Assembly (NCBI GenBank): GCA_002551355.1
Contig: NTHE01000029.1
Coordinates: 35,423 to 99,422 of the forward strand
Reading direction: 5' to 3'
Length of the DNA: 64,000 nt
From: Streptomyces sp. man185
GTDB lineage: Bacteria; Actinomycetota; Actinomycetes; Streptomycetales; Streptomycetaceae
The translations under genes and the position numbers were made by a program. Shown here piece after piece: positions 35,202 to 43,531 of this stretch (the first letter of the stretch is position 1; the number at the start of each line of letters is the position of its first letter). The notes under the pieces are model-generated. The model made no database searches. It was not told the DNA's origin and was given only the letters and a program-made list of their open reading frames with translations.

Positions 35202-35288
35202 GAGGCGCCACACCCGCCGCACGGCGACAACGAGGACGCCACACCACCCGGCACGGCGACGACGAGGCCGCCGTACCCGCCGCACGGC
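35202..35288. repeat. Imperfect tandem repeat upstream of metY
   Basis: Nearly three copies of a 25-32 bp unit beginning GAGG and containing GCACGGC (35202-35231, 35232-35263, 35264-35288) lie in the metY leader region. No SAM-riboswitch pattern is recognisable here. The repeat may be neutral, or part of a regulatory leader. Confidence 0.5.
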
Positions 35289-35325
35289 TCGGCCCGAGCC
35301 CCCGCGGCGGGTACGGCGTCCGCGG

Positions 35326-35862
35326 TCAGCGGACCGCCGGGACCTCGGCGATCGAGCGACCCGCCCACGTGGGTGCCGGCTCGACGAGCGCGGCCAGCCG
35401 TTCCCGTACGGAATCCGGGAACGGGACGGTGCGGCCCGCCCGTTGGTCCACGTGGAGCGCCAGCAGCTCGCTCGTCGCCACCGGGGCGGCCTCCGGCTCC
35501 GGTACGTCGCCGGCGGCGTCGACCACGTACAGCTCGTGGCTGAAGCGCGCCTTCTTCGCGTCCACGCCCAACAGGCTTGTGCGGACGGCGAGATGGGCTC
35601 CTTCGGCCACGTCGCGGAGATAGCGCAGATGCGACTCGACGGTGTAGAGCGAGCAGCCGGTGCTCTCCCGGTACCCGGCGTGCAGACCGGTCTCGATCAT
35701 CATCGCGTCGGTGGCGTAGCCGAAGACCAGGACGTAGAACGCCTCGCTCATATGGCCGTTGTAGTCGATCCACTCGGGTCGTACGGTCCGGTGGACCAGG
35801 GGAAGCGACAAGGCGTCGTCCTCGGCCACGGTCGGCTCCTCGTACGTCTGCTGCTCGCTCAT
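35326..35862 (-). CDS. cdhC: Hot-dog thioesterase, probable betainyl-CoA thioesterase
   Basis: A 178-residue 4HBT-type hot-dog protein (RTVRPEWIDYNGHMSEAFYV, the substrate-pocket helix; SLYTVESHLRYLRDV). It is translationally coupled (ATGA) to a carnitine dehydrogenase. In Pseudomonas and relatives this trio makes glycine betaine from carnitine, the thioesterase releasing betaine from betainyl-CoA. Function rests on context. Confidence 0.78.
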   Translation of the reverse strand: MSEQQTYEEPTVAEDDALSLPLVHRTVRPEWIDYNGHMSEAFYVLVFGYATDAMMIETGLHAGYRESTGCSLYTVESHLRYLRDVAEGAHLAVRTSLLGVDAKKARFSHELYVVDAAGDVPEPEAAPVATSELLALHVDQRAGRTVPFPDSVRERLAALVEPAPTWAGRSIAEVPAVR

Positions 35863-36866
35863 CGGGTCGCCTTTTCGGCGGACCGGGGCAGGCGGCCCGT
35901 CGCGCGCAGGACGTCGATGACGCCGCGGTCCCGCTCGGTGACGAGATCGGCGATGCTCCGGCCGTCCGCCGCCTCCTCGCAGCCCGCCACCACCGCCTCG
36001 TACAGGGCACGGTCCAGTTCGGGTGCTTCCAGCCGGGTCCAGGGTGACTTCAGCGACGGGCCGAAGTGGTCGAGCATGTGGGCCATCCCGCCCTCGCCGC
36101 CCGCGAGCGCGAACGTGAGCATCGGGCCCATCACGGCCCAGCGGAGCCCCGGCCCCTCGGTGATCGACGCGTCGATCTCCGCCACCGTCGCCTCTCCGGC
36201 CGCGACCATGTGCAGCGCTTCGCGCCACAGGGCCTCCTGGAGCCGGTTGGCTATGAAGCCGGGCACCTCGCGGTCCATGGTGATCACGGACTTGCCCGCG
36301 ACGGCGTAGAAGCGCGAGGCCCAGTCGACCGCGGCGGGCGCGGTCCGTTCCCCGCCGACGACCTCGACCAGGGGAATGAGGTAGGGCGGGTTGAAGGGAT
36401 GCCCGACGACGAGCCGCCCGGGGTCGGCGGCCTTGGTCTGCATGTCCGACATCGGGTAGCCGGAGGTCGACGAGGCGATCACCGTGCCGGCGGGCGCGGC
36501 GGCGTCCAGGCGGGCCAGCAGATCGCGCTTGAGGTCCAGCTTCTCGGGGGCGCTCTCCTGGACGAACTGGGCATCGGCCACGGCCTCTTCGAGGGTCGCG
36601 GTGACGGTCAGCCGGTCCTGCGAGGCTCCGTCGGCCAGGCCGAGCTGTTCCAGCGCGGGCCAGGCGGCGGCGATGAGCCTGCGCAGCCGGACGGCCGCGT
36701 CGGGGGCCGGGTCCCAGGCGGTGACGTCGTAGCCGCGAGCGAGGAAGTGGGCGGCCCAGCCGCCGCCGATCACCCCGGCCCCGACGCACGCCACACGGCG
36801 TACGTCCTCCGGGGCACAGGGCGCGAGGGGACCGGGGGGCGGGGTGGGGGAGGGGGCGACGGTCAC
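35859..36866 (-). CDS. cdhA: L-carnitine dehydrogenase (3-hydroxyacyl-CoA dehydrogenase fold)
   Basis: A 335-residue dehydrogenase: Rossmann GxGxxG (CVGAGVIGGGWAAHFLARG) at about 27-45, STSGYPMSD and VVGHPFNPPYLIPLVEVVGG around the active site, and an all-helical C-domain. It oxidises L-carnitine to 3-dehydrocarnitine with NAD. GTG 36866 has GGAG eight bases upstream. It lies between the cleavage enzyme and the thioesterase of the same pathway. Confidence 0.85.
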   Translation of the reverse strand: MTVAPSPTPPPGPLAPCAPEDVRRVACVGAGVIGGGWAAHFLARGYDVTAWDPAPDAAVRLRRLIAAAWPALEQLGLADGASQDRLTVTATLEEAVADAQFVQESAPEKLDLKRDLLARLDAAAPAGTVIASSTSGYPMSDMQTKAADPGRLVVGHPFNPPYLIPLVEVVGGERTAPAAVDWASRFYAVAGKSVITMDREVPGFIANRLQEALWREALHMVAAGEATVAEIDASITEGPGLRWAVMGPMLTFALAGGEGGMAHMLDHFGPSLKSPWTRLEAPELDRALYEAVVAGCEEAADGRSIADLVTERDRGVIDVLRATGRLPRSAEKATR

Positions 36867-36937
36867 GGGCGACACTCCAGAAAGGCGGTGAGGGGGTGGA
36901 GTTGGGGGATTCTGGGGGAGTTGGGGGGAGGGGGTGA

Positions 36938-37831
36938 TCAGGCGCGCGGGCGCAGGCCGAGCTTCTGACGCGCCTCGTCGGGCGTGGCGACCCGGGACCC
37001 CAGGGATTCGGTGATCTGCACCGCGCGCTCCACCAACTGGCCGTTGGTGGCCTTGACGCCCTTGCCCAGGTAGAGGTTGTCCTCCAGGCCGACCCGGACG
37101 TGTCCGCCGAGCAGGATCGACTGGGCGACCCAGGGCATCTGCATCCGGCCGAGCGCGAAGCTCGCCCACTGAGCGCCCGGGGGAAGCATGTTGACCATCG
37201 ACTGCAGTACGCCCGGGTCGGCGGGCGCGCCCCACGGAATGCCCATGCAGAGCTGGAAGACCGTGGGATCGTCGAGCAGCCCCTCGGCGAGGAGCTGCTT
37301 CGCGAACCACAGCTGCCCGGTGTCGAAGATCTCCAGCTCGGGCCGGACCCCGAGCTCCTGGATGCGCTTCGCGCCGGTGCGCAGCATGTCGGGGGTGGAG
37401 ACGTAGAGGTTGCTGCCGTCGCCGAAGTTGAGCGAACCGCAGTCGAGGGTGCAGATGTCCGGGAGCAGGTCCTCCACGTGCGGCAGCCGGTCCAGACCGC
37501 TGACCAGGTCGGTGCCGGGGAGCTGACGGAGCGGGGCTTCCGGGTCGATGACCAGGTCCCCGCCCATTCCGGCGGTCAGGTTGATGACGACATCGGTGCC
37601 GGTCTCCCGGATCCGCTCGACGACCTCCCGGTAGAGCCGGGGGTCGCGGGAGGGCGCGCCGGTATCCGGCTCGCGGACGTGGATGTGGACCACGGCCGCG
37701 CCGGCCCCGACGGCCTCCACGGCGGAGGCGGCGATCTGCTCGGGCGTCACCGGGACATGGGGGCTGCGGCCGACGGTGTCGCCGGCTCCGGTGAGGGCGC
37801 AGGTGATGATGACGTCCTGGTTCACGGGCAT
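36938..37831 (-). CDS. cdhB: BKACE-family cleavage enzyme, probable dehydrocarnitine cleavage enzyme
   Basis: A 297-residue TIM-barrel beta-keto acid cleavage enzyme (DUF849). Zinc ligands are visible as HIHVRE and, near the end, in the region of GGHVRVGLEDNLYLGKG. With acetyl-CoA it converts 3-dehydrocarnitine to betainyl-CoA and acetoacetate. GAGAGGAG precedes ATG 37831. Genomic neighbours decide the substrate among BKACE types. Confidence 0.85.
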   Translation of the reverse strand: MPVNQDVIITCALTGAGDTVGRSPHVPVTPEQIAASAVEAVGAGAAVVHIHVREPDTGAPSRDPRLYREVVERIRETGTDVVINLTAGMGGDLVIDPEAPLRQLPGTDLVSGLDRLPHVEDLLPDICTLDCGSLNFGDGSNLYVSTPDMLRTGAKRIQELGVRPELEIFDTGQLWFAKQLLAEGLLDDPTVFQLCMGIPWGAPADPGVLQSMVNMLPPGAQWASFALGRMQMPWVAQSILLGGHVRVGLEDNLYLGKGVKATNGQLVERAVQITESLGSRVATPDEARQKLGLRPRA

Positions 37832-37909
37832 GCGGGAACGTCTCCTCTCGGGGATTCAGGGGATTTCGGGTTCAGGAAGGTACGGGCGTACGGGGTCGGC
37901 GCGCGGGCG

Positions 37910-38830
37910 TCAGCCGGCCGCGGGCGCTGTCAGGCAGGCGTCCACGTGAGCGATCAGCGCGTCGTGCATGGCCGCTGCGTCCGTGCCCGGGAGGCCGCTG
38001 CCCGGGGGGCCGGGCTCGGTGGCCAGGACCTGGGAGGCCAGCCCGTCGATCAGCGCGGTGAGGGCGAGTGCCGCGCCGTCCGCGTCGACCGGACGGAACA
38101 CGCCCTGCTCGACGCCGCGCCGGATCACGTCGGCGACCGTCCCCCGCCACTGGCGGTAGTACTCCACGTGGAGCCGTCCGACCGTGGTGGACCGGGCGGC
38201 CTCGGCCCACAGGTCGAGCCAGACGCACCACTGCCGCCGTTGCCGTTCGGTCCGGGGGGTCTGGAGGTCGATCAGCAGGCGCAGTTCGTCCCCGGCATGA
38301 CGGGTGCCGGCCGTGGCGTCGGCGCGACGACGGGTGTCCTCGTCCATGCACCAGCGGACCGCGGCCTCCAGCAGTTCGTCACGGCCGGGGAAGTGGTAGT
38401 GGATCGCCGCCGTGCTGGTGTGGCAGGCCGCTGCGATGTCCGCGACCCGGACGGCATGGAACCCGCGCTCGGCGATGAGCCGGACGGTCTCGCGCACGAT
38501 CTGCAAGGGCCTGCCGCCCTCCGGCGAGGGCGAAGGCGGGCGAGGCGGCGACGGGGGGCGCACGGTCGACGGCGTCGATACCGCACCGGTCGCCGCACTG
38601 CCGGCCGCAGTGCCCGCCGCACCGGCCGTCGTACCGATCAGCCGGCCGACGTCCACGCCGCCGATGTCCGCGATCCGGGCCAGTTCGGCGGCGGTGAAGC
38701 GCCGTGTGCCGTTCAGGGACCGGGACAGCTTCGACGGATCGATGACGATCCGCCGCGCGAACTCGCGCGCGCTCACCCCCGCCGCGTCGATCACCTGTCG
38801 GACCCGTGCGGCCACCTCGTCCTGCTGCAT
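37910..38830 (-). CDS. Transcription regulator fusing XRE and TetR DNA-binding domains
   Basis: A 306-residue protein: residues 1-68 are an XRE/Cro helix-turn-helix (AREFARRIVIDPSKLSRSLN), 69-105 a Pro/Ser-rich linker, and 107-306 a complete TetR unit (HTH VADIAAACHTSTAAIHYHF, then a ligand domain). Two DNA-binding domains in one chain are uncommon. It heads the carnitine operon and a clear inverted repeat lies 20 bp upstream, so it probably represses itself and the pathway until a carnitine-derived ligand binds (inference). Confidence 0.82.
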   Translation of the reverse strand: MQQDEVAARVRQVIDAAGVSAREFARRIVIDPSKLSRSLNGTRRFTAAELARIADIGGVDVGRLIGTTAGAAGTAAGSAATGAVSTPSTVRPPSPPRPPSPSPEGGRPLQIVRETVRLIAERGFHAVRVADIAAACHTSTAAIHYHFPGRDELLEAAVRWCMDEDTRRRADATAGTRHAGDELRLLIDLQTPRTERQRRQWCVWLDLWAEAARSTTVGRLHVEYYRQWRGTVADVIRRGVEQGVFRPVDADGAALALTALIDGLASQVLATEPGPPGSGLPGTDAAAMHDALIAHVDACLTAPAAG

Positions 38831-38849
38831 GGTCAGCCACCGTAGCCAT

Positions 38850-38870
38850 GTGTTGAGAAAACCTCAACAC
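38850..38870. promoter_or_regulatory. Operator candidate for the XRE-TetR regulator
   Basis: A perfect 8-bp inverted repeat, GTGTTGAG-aaaac-CTCAACAC, lies 20 bp upstream of the regulator start, where a repressor dimer would block transcription. The spacing suits a TetR or Cro dimer. Confidence 0.6.
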
Positions 38871-38892
38871 AAGTAGGTGTAGCCCATGGAAA

Positions 38893-38948
38893 AGGGGAGG
38901 TGTTGTGGTTCTGACTGATGTGCCAGTCAGAACCACAACACCTCCCCT
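38893..38948 (-). terminator. Perfect 25-bp hairpin terminator of the sigma factor gene
   Basis: Two perfectly complementary 25-base arms enclose ATGTGC. On the minus strand it follows the sigma-factor stop by 26 bp and is followed by TTTT, a classic intrinsic terminator. It also insulates the downstream carnitine regulator promoter. Confidence 0.85.
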
Positions 38949-38974
38949 GTTCGGCTGTCCGGGGCCCGCAGCGG

Positions 38975-39856
38975 TCACTCCTGGACGAGCATCCCGCTCT
39001 TCAGCTTGCCCAGCATCCGGCCCAGCAGCCGCGATACGTGCATCTGCGAAATGCCGAGCTCCGCGCCGATCTGCGCCTGGGTCATCTCCTGGACGAAGCG
39101 CATGTCGATGATCCGGCGCTCCCGCTCGTCCAGTTCGTCCAGCAGGGGTGCGAGGGCGTGGAGGTTCTCCACGGTCTCCATGGCGGGGTCCGGCTCGCCC
39201 AGCACATCGGCGAAGGTCCGCCCGGCGGTCTGGCGGGGTCCGGCGTCCGCGGTGTCGGTCGGCATGTCCAGGGAGCCCGCCGTATAGCCGTTGGAGGCGA
39301 CGATCCCCTCCGTGACCTCGGACTCCTCGATCCCCAGGTTCTCCGCCAGTTCCTTCACCGTGGGGTCCCGGTCGAGGTCGGCGGCCAGGGACTCCTTCGC
39401 CTTGGCGAGGTCGACCCGCAGCTCCTGGAGGCGCCGCGGCACGTGCACCGCCCAGCTCGTGTCACGGAAGAACCGCTTGATCTCCCCGACGATGTACGGC
39501 ACCGCGAACGACGTGAACTCGACCTCCCGGGAGAGGTCGAAGCGGTCGATCGCCTTGATCAGCCCGATGGTGCCGACCTGGACGATGTCCTCCATGTCGC
39601 CGCTGCCCCGGTTGCGGAAGCGGTTGGCGGCGAAGCGGACGAGGGACAGGTTCATCTCGATGAGGGTGTTGCGCGCGTACTGGTACTCGTGCGTGCCCTC
39701 CTCCAGAACCTGGAGGCGGTCGAAGAAGAGGCGCGAGAGCCGACGGGCGTCCATCGGGGCGATCTTCCCCGCGTCCTCGATCCACGGGAGCTCCTCGGTG
39801 GTGCCTGTCCGCTCCGTACCGGCTGTCTGCGCGTTCTGCGCGGTCTGCACGGTCAT
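38975..39856 (-). CDS. RNA polymerase sigma factor, SigB/SigF subfamily
   Basis: A 293-residue sigma-70 of the stress/sporulation group: region 2 (ARNTLIEMNLSLVRFAANRF; DIVQVGTIGLIKAIDRFD; EFTSFAVPYIVGEIKRFFRD), region 3, and region 4 helix-turn-helix (MTQAQIGAELGISQMHVSRL). Streptomyces has many such paralogues (sigB, F, G, H, I, K...), and I cannot assign the exact one. No anti-sigma gene is adjacent. A SpoIIE-type phosphatase at 41486 is of the class that acts on anti-anti-sigma factors. Confidence 0.92.
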   Translation of the reverse strand: MTVQTAQNAQTAGTERTGTTEELPWIEDAGKIAPMDARRLSRLFFDRLQVLEEGTHEYQYARNTLIEMNLSLVRFAANRFRNRGSGDMEDIVQVGTIGLIKAIDRFDLSREVEFTSFAVPYIVGEIKRFFRDTSWAVHVPRRLQELRVDLAKAKESLAADLDRDPTVKELAENLGIEESEVTEGIVASNGYTAGSLDMPTDTADAGPRQTAGRTFADVLGEPDPAMETVENLHALAPLLDELDERERRIIDMRFVQEMTQAQIGAELGISQMHVSRLLGRMLGKLKSGMLVQE

Positions 39857-40492
39857 GTCGCTTCACGCTCCCTGGTTCATAGGCCCTGACGCCTGTTCGC
39901 CTTCCCGGGGGTACGCCTCTCATGCGTGGAGGGGAGAGTTGATCTGGCCATGCGGGGCGAGTTGGCCGGAAACAAGCCTGGTTCGGCCCTGAGGGGTCGT
40001 CACGGCCGTCATCCGAGGGCTGCGGGTGACGGCCGCGAGTGACGGGCGCGAGGTGCGGAGCGCACGTGAAGCGCGCAGGTGAAGTACGCACGCCATGGAG
40101 GCACGAAGAACCGCCCCACCGGTACGGGGGAGCCCGGTGGGGCGGTCGCCACCAGAGTGCCACAGGCGAGCGGGCGTTGGGACCGGACCGGCACGTATTG
40201 GCCTACGGATGAGTCGATTTCGCTGCTCGTGCGTGCGGAGGTGCGGCGGACGCGTCGGCGTGTTGCCGGGGGCGGCATCCCGGTAGCGGCATCCCGGTGG
40301 CGTGGGGGCCGGGCGGCCCGCGCCGCGGTGGTTCCCGGCGGTCTTCGATGATTGCGGTGTCATGAACAGATTCGCCTCGCGGAATACTCGCCGTCGCCAC
40401 CGGCCTTTCCTCTCCGGCGGGTGCGCCGCTCCGGACGCCGAGCACCCGCGGCCGAGGAGCCGCGCGATGGACGGAACGAGACTGAGGAGACC
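39857..40492. other. 636-bp intergenic region, divergent promoters and a hairpin
   Basis: No convincing protein gene; short frames have no ribosome site or codon pattern. It must hold the sigma-factor promoter (left) and GNAT promoter (right). A stable hairpin at 40110-40146 splits it. Confidence 0.6.
40110..40146 (-). terminator. Hairpin inside the sigma/GNAT intergenic region
   Basis: A 13-bp perfect stem (ACCGCCCCACCGG and complement) with an 11-nt loop. On the minus strand it is followed by TTCTTCG, so it may end a short minus-strand transcript starting near 40490, or attenuate a long sigma-factor leader. Confidence 0.55.
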
Positions 40493-41227
40493 ATGACCCA
40501 GAACGACACCCGGCCACGGACCGATGCCCCTTCCCGGCTCCACCCGCTGGAGAACCCCGCCCGGTCCTCGCTCACCGGTCCGCACGCCCACTTCGCGGAG
40601 AGCCGTGGGCGGATCCTGCGCTATCCCAGCGACGTCAGCCCCTGGCTCGCGCTCCCCGATGCCCCGGACGCCCAGGACTGGGCCGATGTCGCGGCGCTCG
40701 CCGGGCCGGGCAACGCCGTCGCCCTGGCCGCGCTCCAGGAGCCGCCACCGCAGGACTGGGAGGTCGTCTTCCGGGCCGAGGGCGTCCAGCTGGCCGACGC
40801 GTCGGTGAACGCCGCGCCCGACCCGGAGGCGGTCGTGCTGGGCCCCCGCGACGTGCCGGAGATGCTGGAGCTGGTGGCGCGCACCCGCCCCGGCCCCTTC
40901 CTTCCGCGCACGGTCGAGCTGGGCACGTATCTGGGCATCCGCCGGGGCGGCGCTCTGGTGGCGATGGCGGGGGAGCGGCTGCACCCGCCCGGCTGGACCG
41001 AGATCAGCGGCGTCTGCACGGACGAGTCCGTACGGGGGCAGGGTCTGGCGAGCCGACTGGTCCTGGCGGTCGCGCACGGCATCCGAGAGCGCGGCGAGAC
41101 GCCGTTCCTGCATGCCTCCGCCTCCAACACCGGGGCCGTCCGGCTCTACGAGTCCCTCGGCTTCCGGCTCCGCCGGCGTACGGAATTCCTCTCCGCCCTC
41201 GTCCCCGCCACGCTCCCGCTGCGCTGA
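40493..41227 (+). CDS. GNAT-family N-acetyltransferase
   Basis: A 244-residue protein with a non-catalytic N-terminal half and a GNAT domain at about 115-235: acetyl-CoA loop (ESVRGQGLASRLVLAVAHGI, Q/RxxGxG/A pattern) and NTGAVRLYESLGF. It belongs to the FR47-like/ two-domain GNATs. GAGGAG precedes ATG 40493. Substrate unknown. Its last 20 bases are duplicated downstream. Confidence 0.88.
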   Translation: MTQNDTRPRTDAPSRLHPLENPARSSLTGPHAHFAESRGRILRYPSDVSPWLALPDAPDAQDWADVAALAGPGNAVALAALQEPPPQDWEVVFRAEGVQLADASVNAAPDPEAVVLGPRDVPEMLELVARTRPGPFLPRTVELGTYLGIRRGGALVAMAGERLHPPGWTEISGVCTDESVRGQGLASRLVLAVAHGIRERGETPFLHASASNTGAVRLYESLGFRLRRRTEFLSALVPATLPLR

Positions 41228-41256
41228 CGTGAGTCGCACGCTCCCGCTGCGCTGAC
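41209..41256. repeat. 20-bp direct duplication across the GNAT stop codon
   Basis: CACGCTCCCGCTGCGCTGAC occurs at 41209-41228 and again at 41237-41256. The second copy lies outside the gene. It looks like a small replication slippage event. Confidence 0.8.
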
Positions 41257-41485
41257 CGGGCGCCGCGCCGGCCCGGTCCCGGCGTGCCGCCACCGGGACC
41301 CGTACGACGGGACCTGGGACACCCCCGGTGCGGTCCGGAGGGCCCGGGCCGAAAGTCCCGGGCGGGACCTTCGGCACCCGCTCGGGGCCCTAAGCCCTCC
41401 TGCGCGGACGTCCGCCTCCCGGTCAACTGGAAAGGAGCGCCCGAAACCGCGGGCGGCGCCGAGAGAACCAGCGGGAGGACAGGCC

Positions 41486-42748
41486 GTGCCCATGAGGTTG
41501 CTGGACATGGCACAGAAGCCGCAGAAGCAGAGCGGGGCACGGCACCGCGGTGGTGCCGCGCCGGGCGCGGACGCGAGCATCGCCGCGGTGTCGCAGGGCC
41601 GGATCGGCAACTGGGCGCTGGCCGGCGGGCTCACGCTGCTGACCCTGCTGGTCGTCTTCCTCGACGTCAGGACGGGCAACGACCTGCGGGTCGTGCCGCT
41701 GCTCGTGGTCGTCCCGGCACTGGCCTCCGTCTACTGCAGCCTCGGCCAGACCATCTGGGTCGCGGTGTGGATCACCACGGTCGTCGTCGGCTTCCGGGCC
41801 GGCGCGGACGGCACCTTCTGGGACTTCGTCTTCGGCATCGGCTTCGCCGTACTGGCCTGCGCACTCGGGGTCGCCGCCTGCGCGGCGCGTATCCGGCACG
41901 CCACCGAGATGGCGCGGCTGCGGTCCGCCGCCGTGACCCTCCAGCGCCAGATCCTGCGGCCGCTGCCCGTCGTGACCGACCACGTCTTCGCGCACGGGCT
42001 CTACGAGCCGATCGAGGAGGACCGCTTCGTCGGCGGAGACATCTACGAGGTCGTCGAGTCGCCCTACGGCACCCGGGTGATCATCGGCGATGTCCAGGGC
42101 AAGGGGCTGGCGGCCATCGGCGCCGGATTCGCGGCCATCGCCGCGTTCCGCGAGGCGGCCATCCGCGAATCCACGCTCACCGGGGTGGTCCAGGCGCTGG
42201 AGGACGCCGTCGTCCGGCACAACGAGTTCTCCGCCCAGACCGGCGAGGCCGAACGCTTCGTGACCGCGCTCGTGCTCGGGTTCGACGAGGGCGGCCGGGT
42301 GGAGGCCGTGAACTGCGGTCATCTGCCACCGCGCCTGTTGCACGACGGCCGGGCCTCGGACGTCACGCTCCACCGGACGTACGTCCCCATCGGCCTCGCC
42401 GGGCTCAGCCAGGAGGCCCGTACGACCGAGTCCTTCGACCTCCCGCCGGGCGGGACACTCCTCGTCGTCACCGACGGGGTGACCGAGGCCCGCGACGCCG
42501 CCGGCGCCTTCTACCCGCTGGACGAACGGGTGGCCGCCTGGGCCGGGCACGGGCCGCGCGAACTGCTCGACGCGCTCCGTGCCGACCTGGGGGACTTCTC
42601 CGGAGGCGTCCGGCGCGACGACGTCGCCGCGCTGGCCCTGCTTCGCGCCCCCGCGGCCGCCGCAGACGTGATCGCCGACGACGCGGTCCGCGGCGACCAC
42701 GCCGATACGGGCGGGAAGGCCCGGCGGGTCGCCGCGACCGCAGTCTGA
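41486..42748 (+). CDS. Membrane-anchored SpoIIE-type PP2C phosphatase
   Basis: A 420-residue protein: three or four transmembrane helices at about 40-135 (LALGG and LLVVFLDV region), then a PPM/SpoIIE domain at 170-400 with metal ligands (GGDIYEVVE; IIGDVQGKGL; LVVTDGVTEARD; GGVRRDDVAAL). Such RsbU-like phosphatases dephosphorylate anti-anti-sigma factors. There is no GAF/PAS sensor; the membrane part may sense. GGGAGG precedes GTG 41486. Confidence 0.88.
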   Translation: MPMRLLDMAQKPQKQSGARHRGGAAPGADASIAAVSQGRIGNWALAGGLTLLTLLVVFLDVRTGNDLRVVPLLVVVPALASVYCSLGQTIWVAVWITTVVVGFRAGADGTFWDFVFGIGFAVLACALGVAACAARIRHATEMARLRSAAVTLQRQILRPLPVVTDHVFAHGLYEPIEEDRFVGGDIYEVVESPYGTRVIIGDVQGKGLAAIGAGFAAIAAFREAAIRESTLTGVVQALEDAVVRHNEFSAQTGEAERFVTALVLGFDEGGRVEAVNCGHLPPRLLHDGRASDVTLHRTYVPIGLAGLSQEARTTESFDLPPGGTLLVVTDGVTEARDAAGAFYPLDERVAAWAGHGPRELLDALRADLGDFSGGVRRDDVAALALLRAPAAAADVIADDAVRGDHADTGGKARRVAATAV

Positions 42749-42780
42749 GAGCGCGCCTCGCCCCGCACCGGCCGCCCCTG

Positions 42781-42815
42781 ATGTCCCCACGAGACTAATG
42801 TCGCTTGGGGACATT
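42781..42815. promoter_or_regulatory. Overlapping inverted repeats before the tetR gene
   Basis: ATGTCCCCA (42781-42789) pairs with TGGGGACAT (42806-42814), and AATGTC (42797-42802) pairs with GACATT (42810-42815). The second is a likely TetR operator 20 bp before the start; the first could be the SpoIIE gene terminator (followed by TTT) or a second operator. Confidence 0.55.
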
Positions 42816-42835
42816 TTCAGGTGTACGGTGCATGT

Positions 42836-43531
42836 ATGACTCCGGAACGGAAGATCCCGGAACGGCGCAGCCGCAAGGCGCGCCGCACCCGCGACACCCT
42901 GGCGCAGGCCGCGTTCGAGCTCGTACTCGACCGGGGGCTGCGGAACGTGACGGTCGAGGAGATCGCGGAGGTCGCGGACGTCGACCGCCGTACGTTCAGC
43001 CGGTACTTCACGAGCAAGGAGGCCGCCGCCCTCGACTCCCTGCGGGGCGACGGCGACCGCATCAACGCGGCTCTGCGCGCCCGCCCGGCCGCGGAGCCCC
43101 CGCTCCTCGCCTACCGGCGGGCCGTTCTCGGCTGGCTCGCGGACCCCGGGGCGGAACCCTGGCACCGCCGCCCCCGGATCTTCGACCTGCTGGTCGTCGC
43201 CGAGGAGGAGCCCACCCTCTACGCGGTCTTCCACCACATCCGGGTGGACGCCCAGGCGGACTCGATCGCCATCGTCGCGGACCGGCTCGGCGTCGATCCC
43301 CGGCGGGACATCCGACCCGCCGTGACCGTCGCCGCCGGAGCGGGCGCGCTGCTCGCCGCGCAGGCCGCCTGGGTGCGCGGGGGCCGGCCGGACGCCCTGC
43401 CCGAACTGGTCACCGAGGCCTTCGACGCACTGGCCGCCGACCTGCTCGGCGAACCGAGCCCGGGGCCGGAGCAGCACCGCGGCACCACAGAAGAAGCAGA
43501 AGGAACAGAAGGAACCGAGGCAACCTCATGA
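42836..43531 (+). CDS. TetR-family regulator
   Basis: A 231-residue regulator from ATG 42836: HTH at residues 25-50 (VEEIAEVADVDRRTFSRYFT) and a helical ligand domain resembling MftR-type C-terminal domains. Its stop overlaps the SDR start (ATGA), so it probably controls the SDR-ADH pair in response to an alcohol or aldehyde substrate. GTG 42821 adds five residues. The C-terminus ends in a Glu/Gly/Thr-rich tail. Confidence 0.88.
   Translation: MTPERKIPERRSRKARRTRDTLAQAAFELVLDRGLRNVTVEEIAEVADVDRRTFSRYFTSKEAAALDSLRGDGDRINAALRARPAAEPPLLAYRRAVLGWLADPGAEPWHRRPRIFDLLVVAEEEPTLYAVFHHIRVDAQADSIAIVADRLGVDPRRDIRPAVTVAAGAGALLAAQAAWVRGGRPDALPELVTEAFDALAADLLGEPSPGPEQHRGTTEEAEGTEGTEATS

Noticed and set aside
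35071..35325. SAM riboswitch upstream of metY
   Set aside because: None of the conserved SAM-I or SAM-II elements could be recognised.
40302..40496. 64-residue ORF upstream of the GNAT gene
   Set aside because: No ribosome site, Arg-rich random-like composition, overlaps the GNAT leader.
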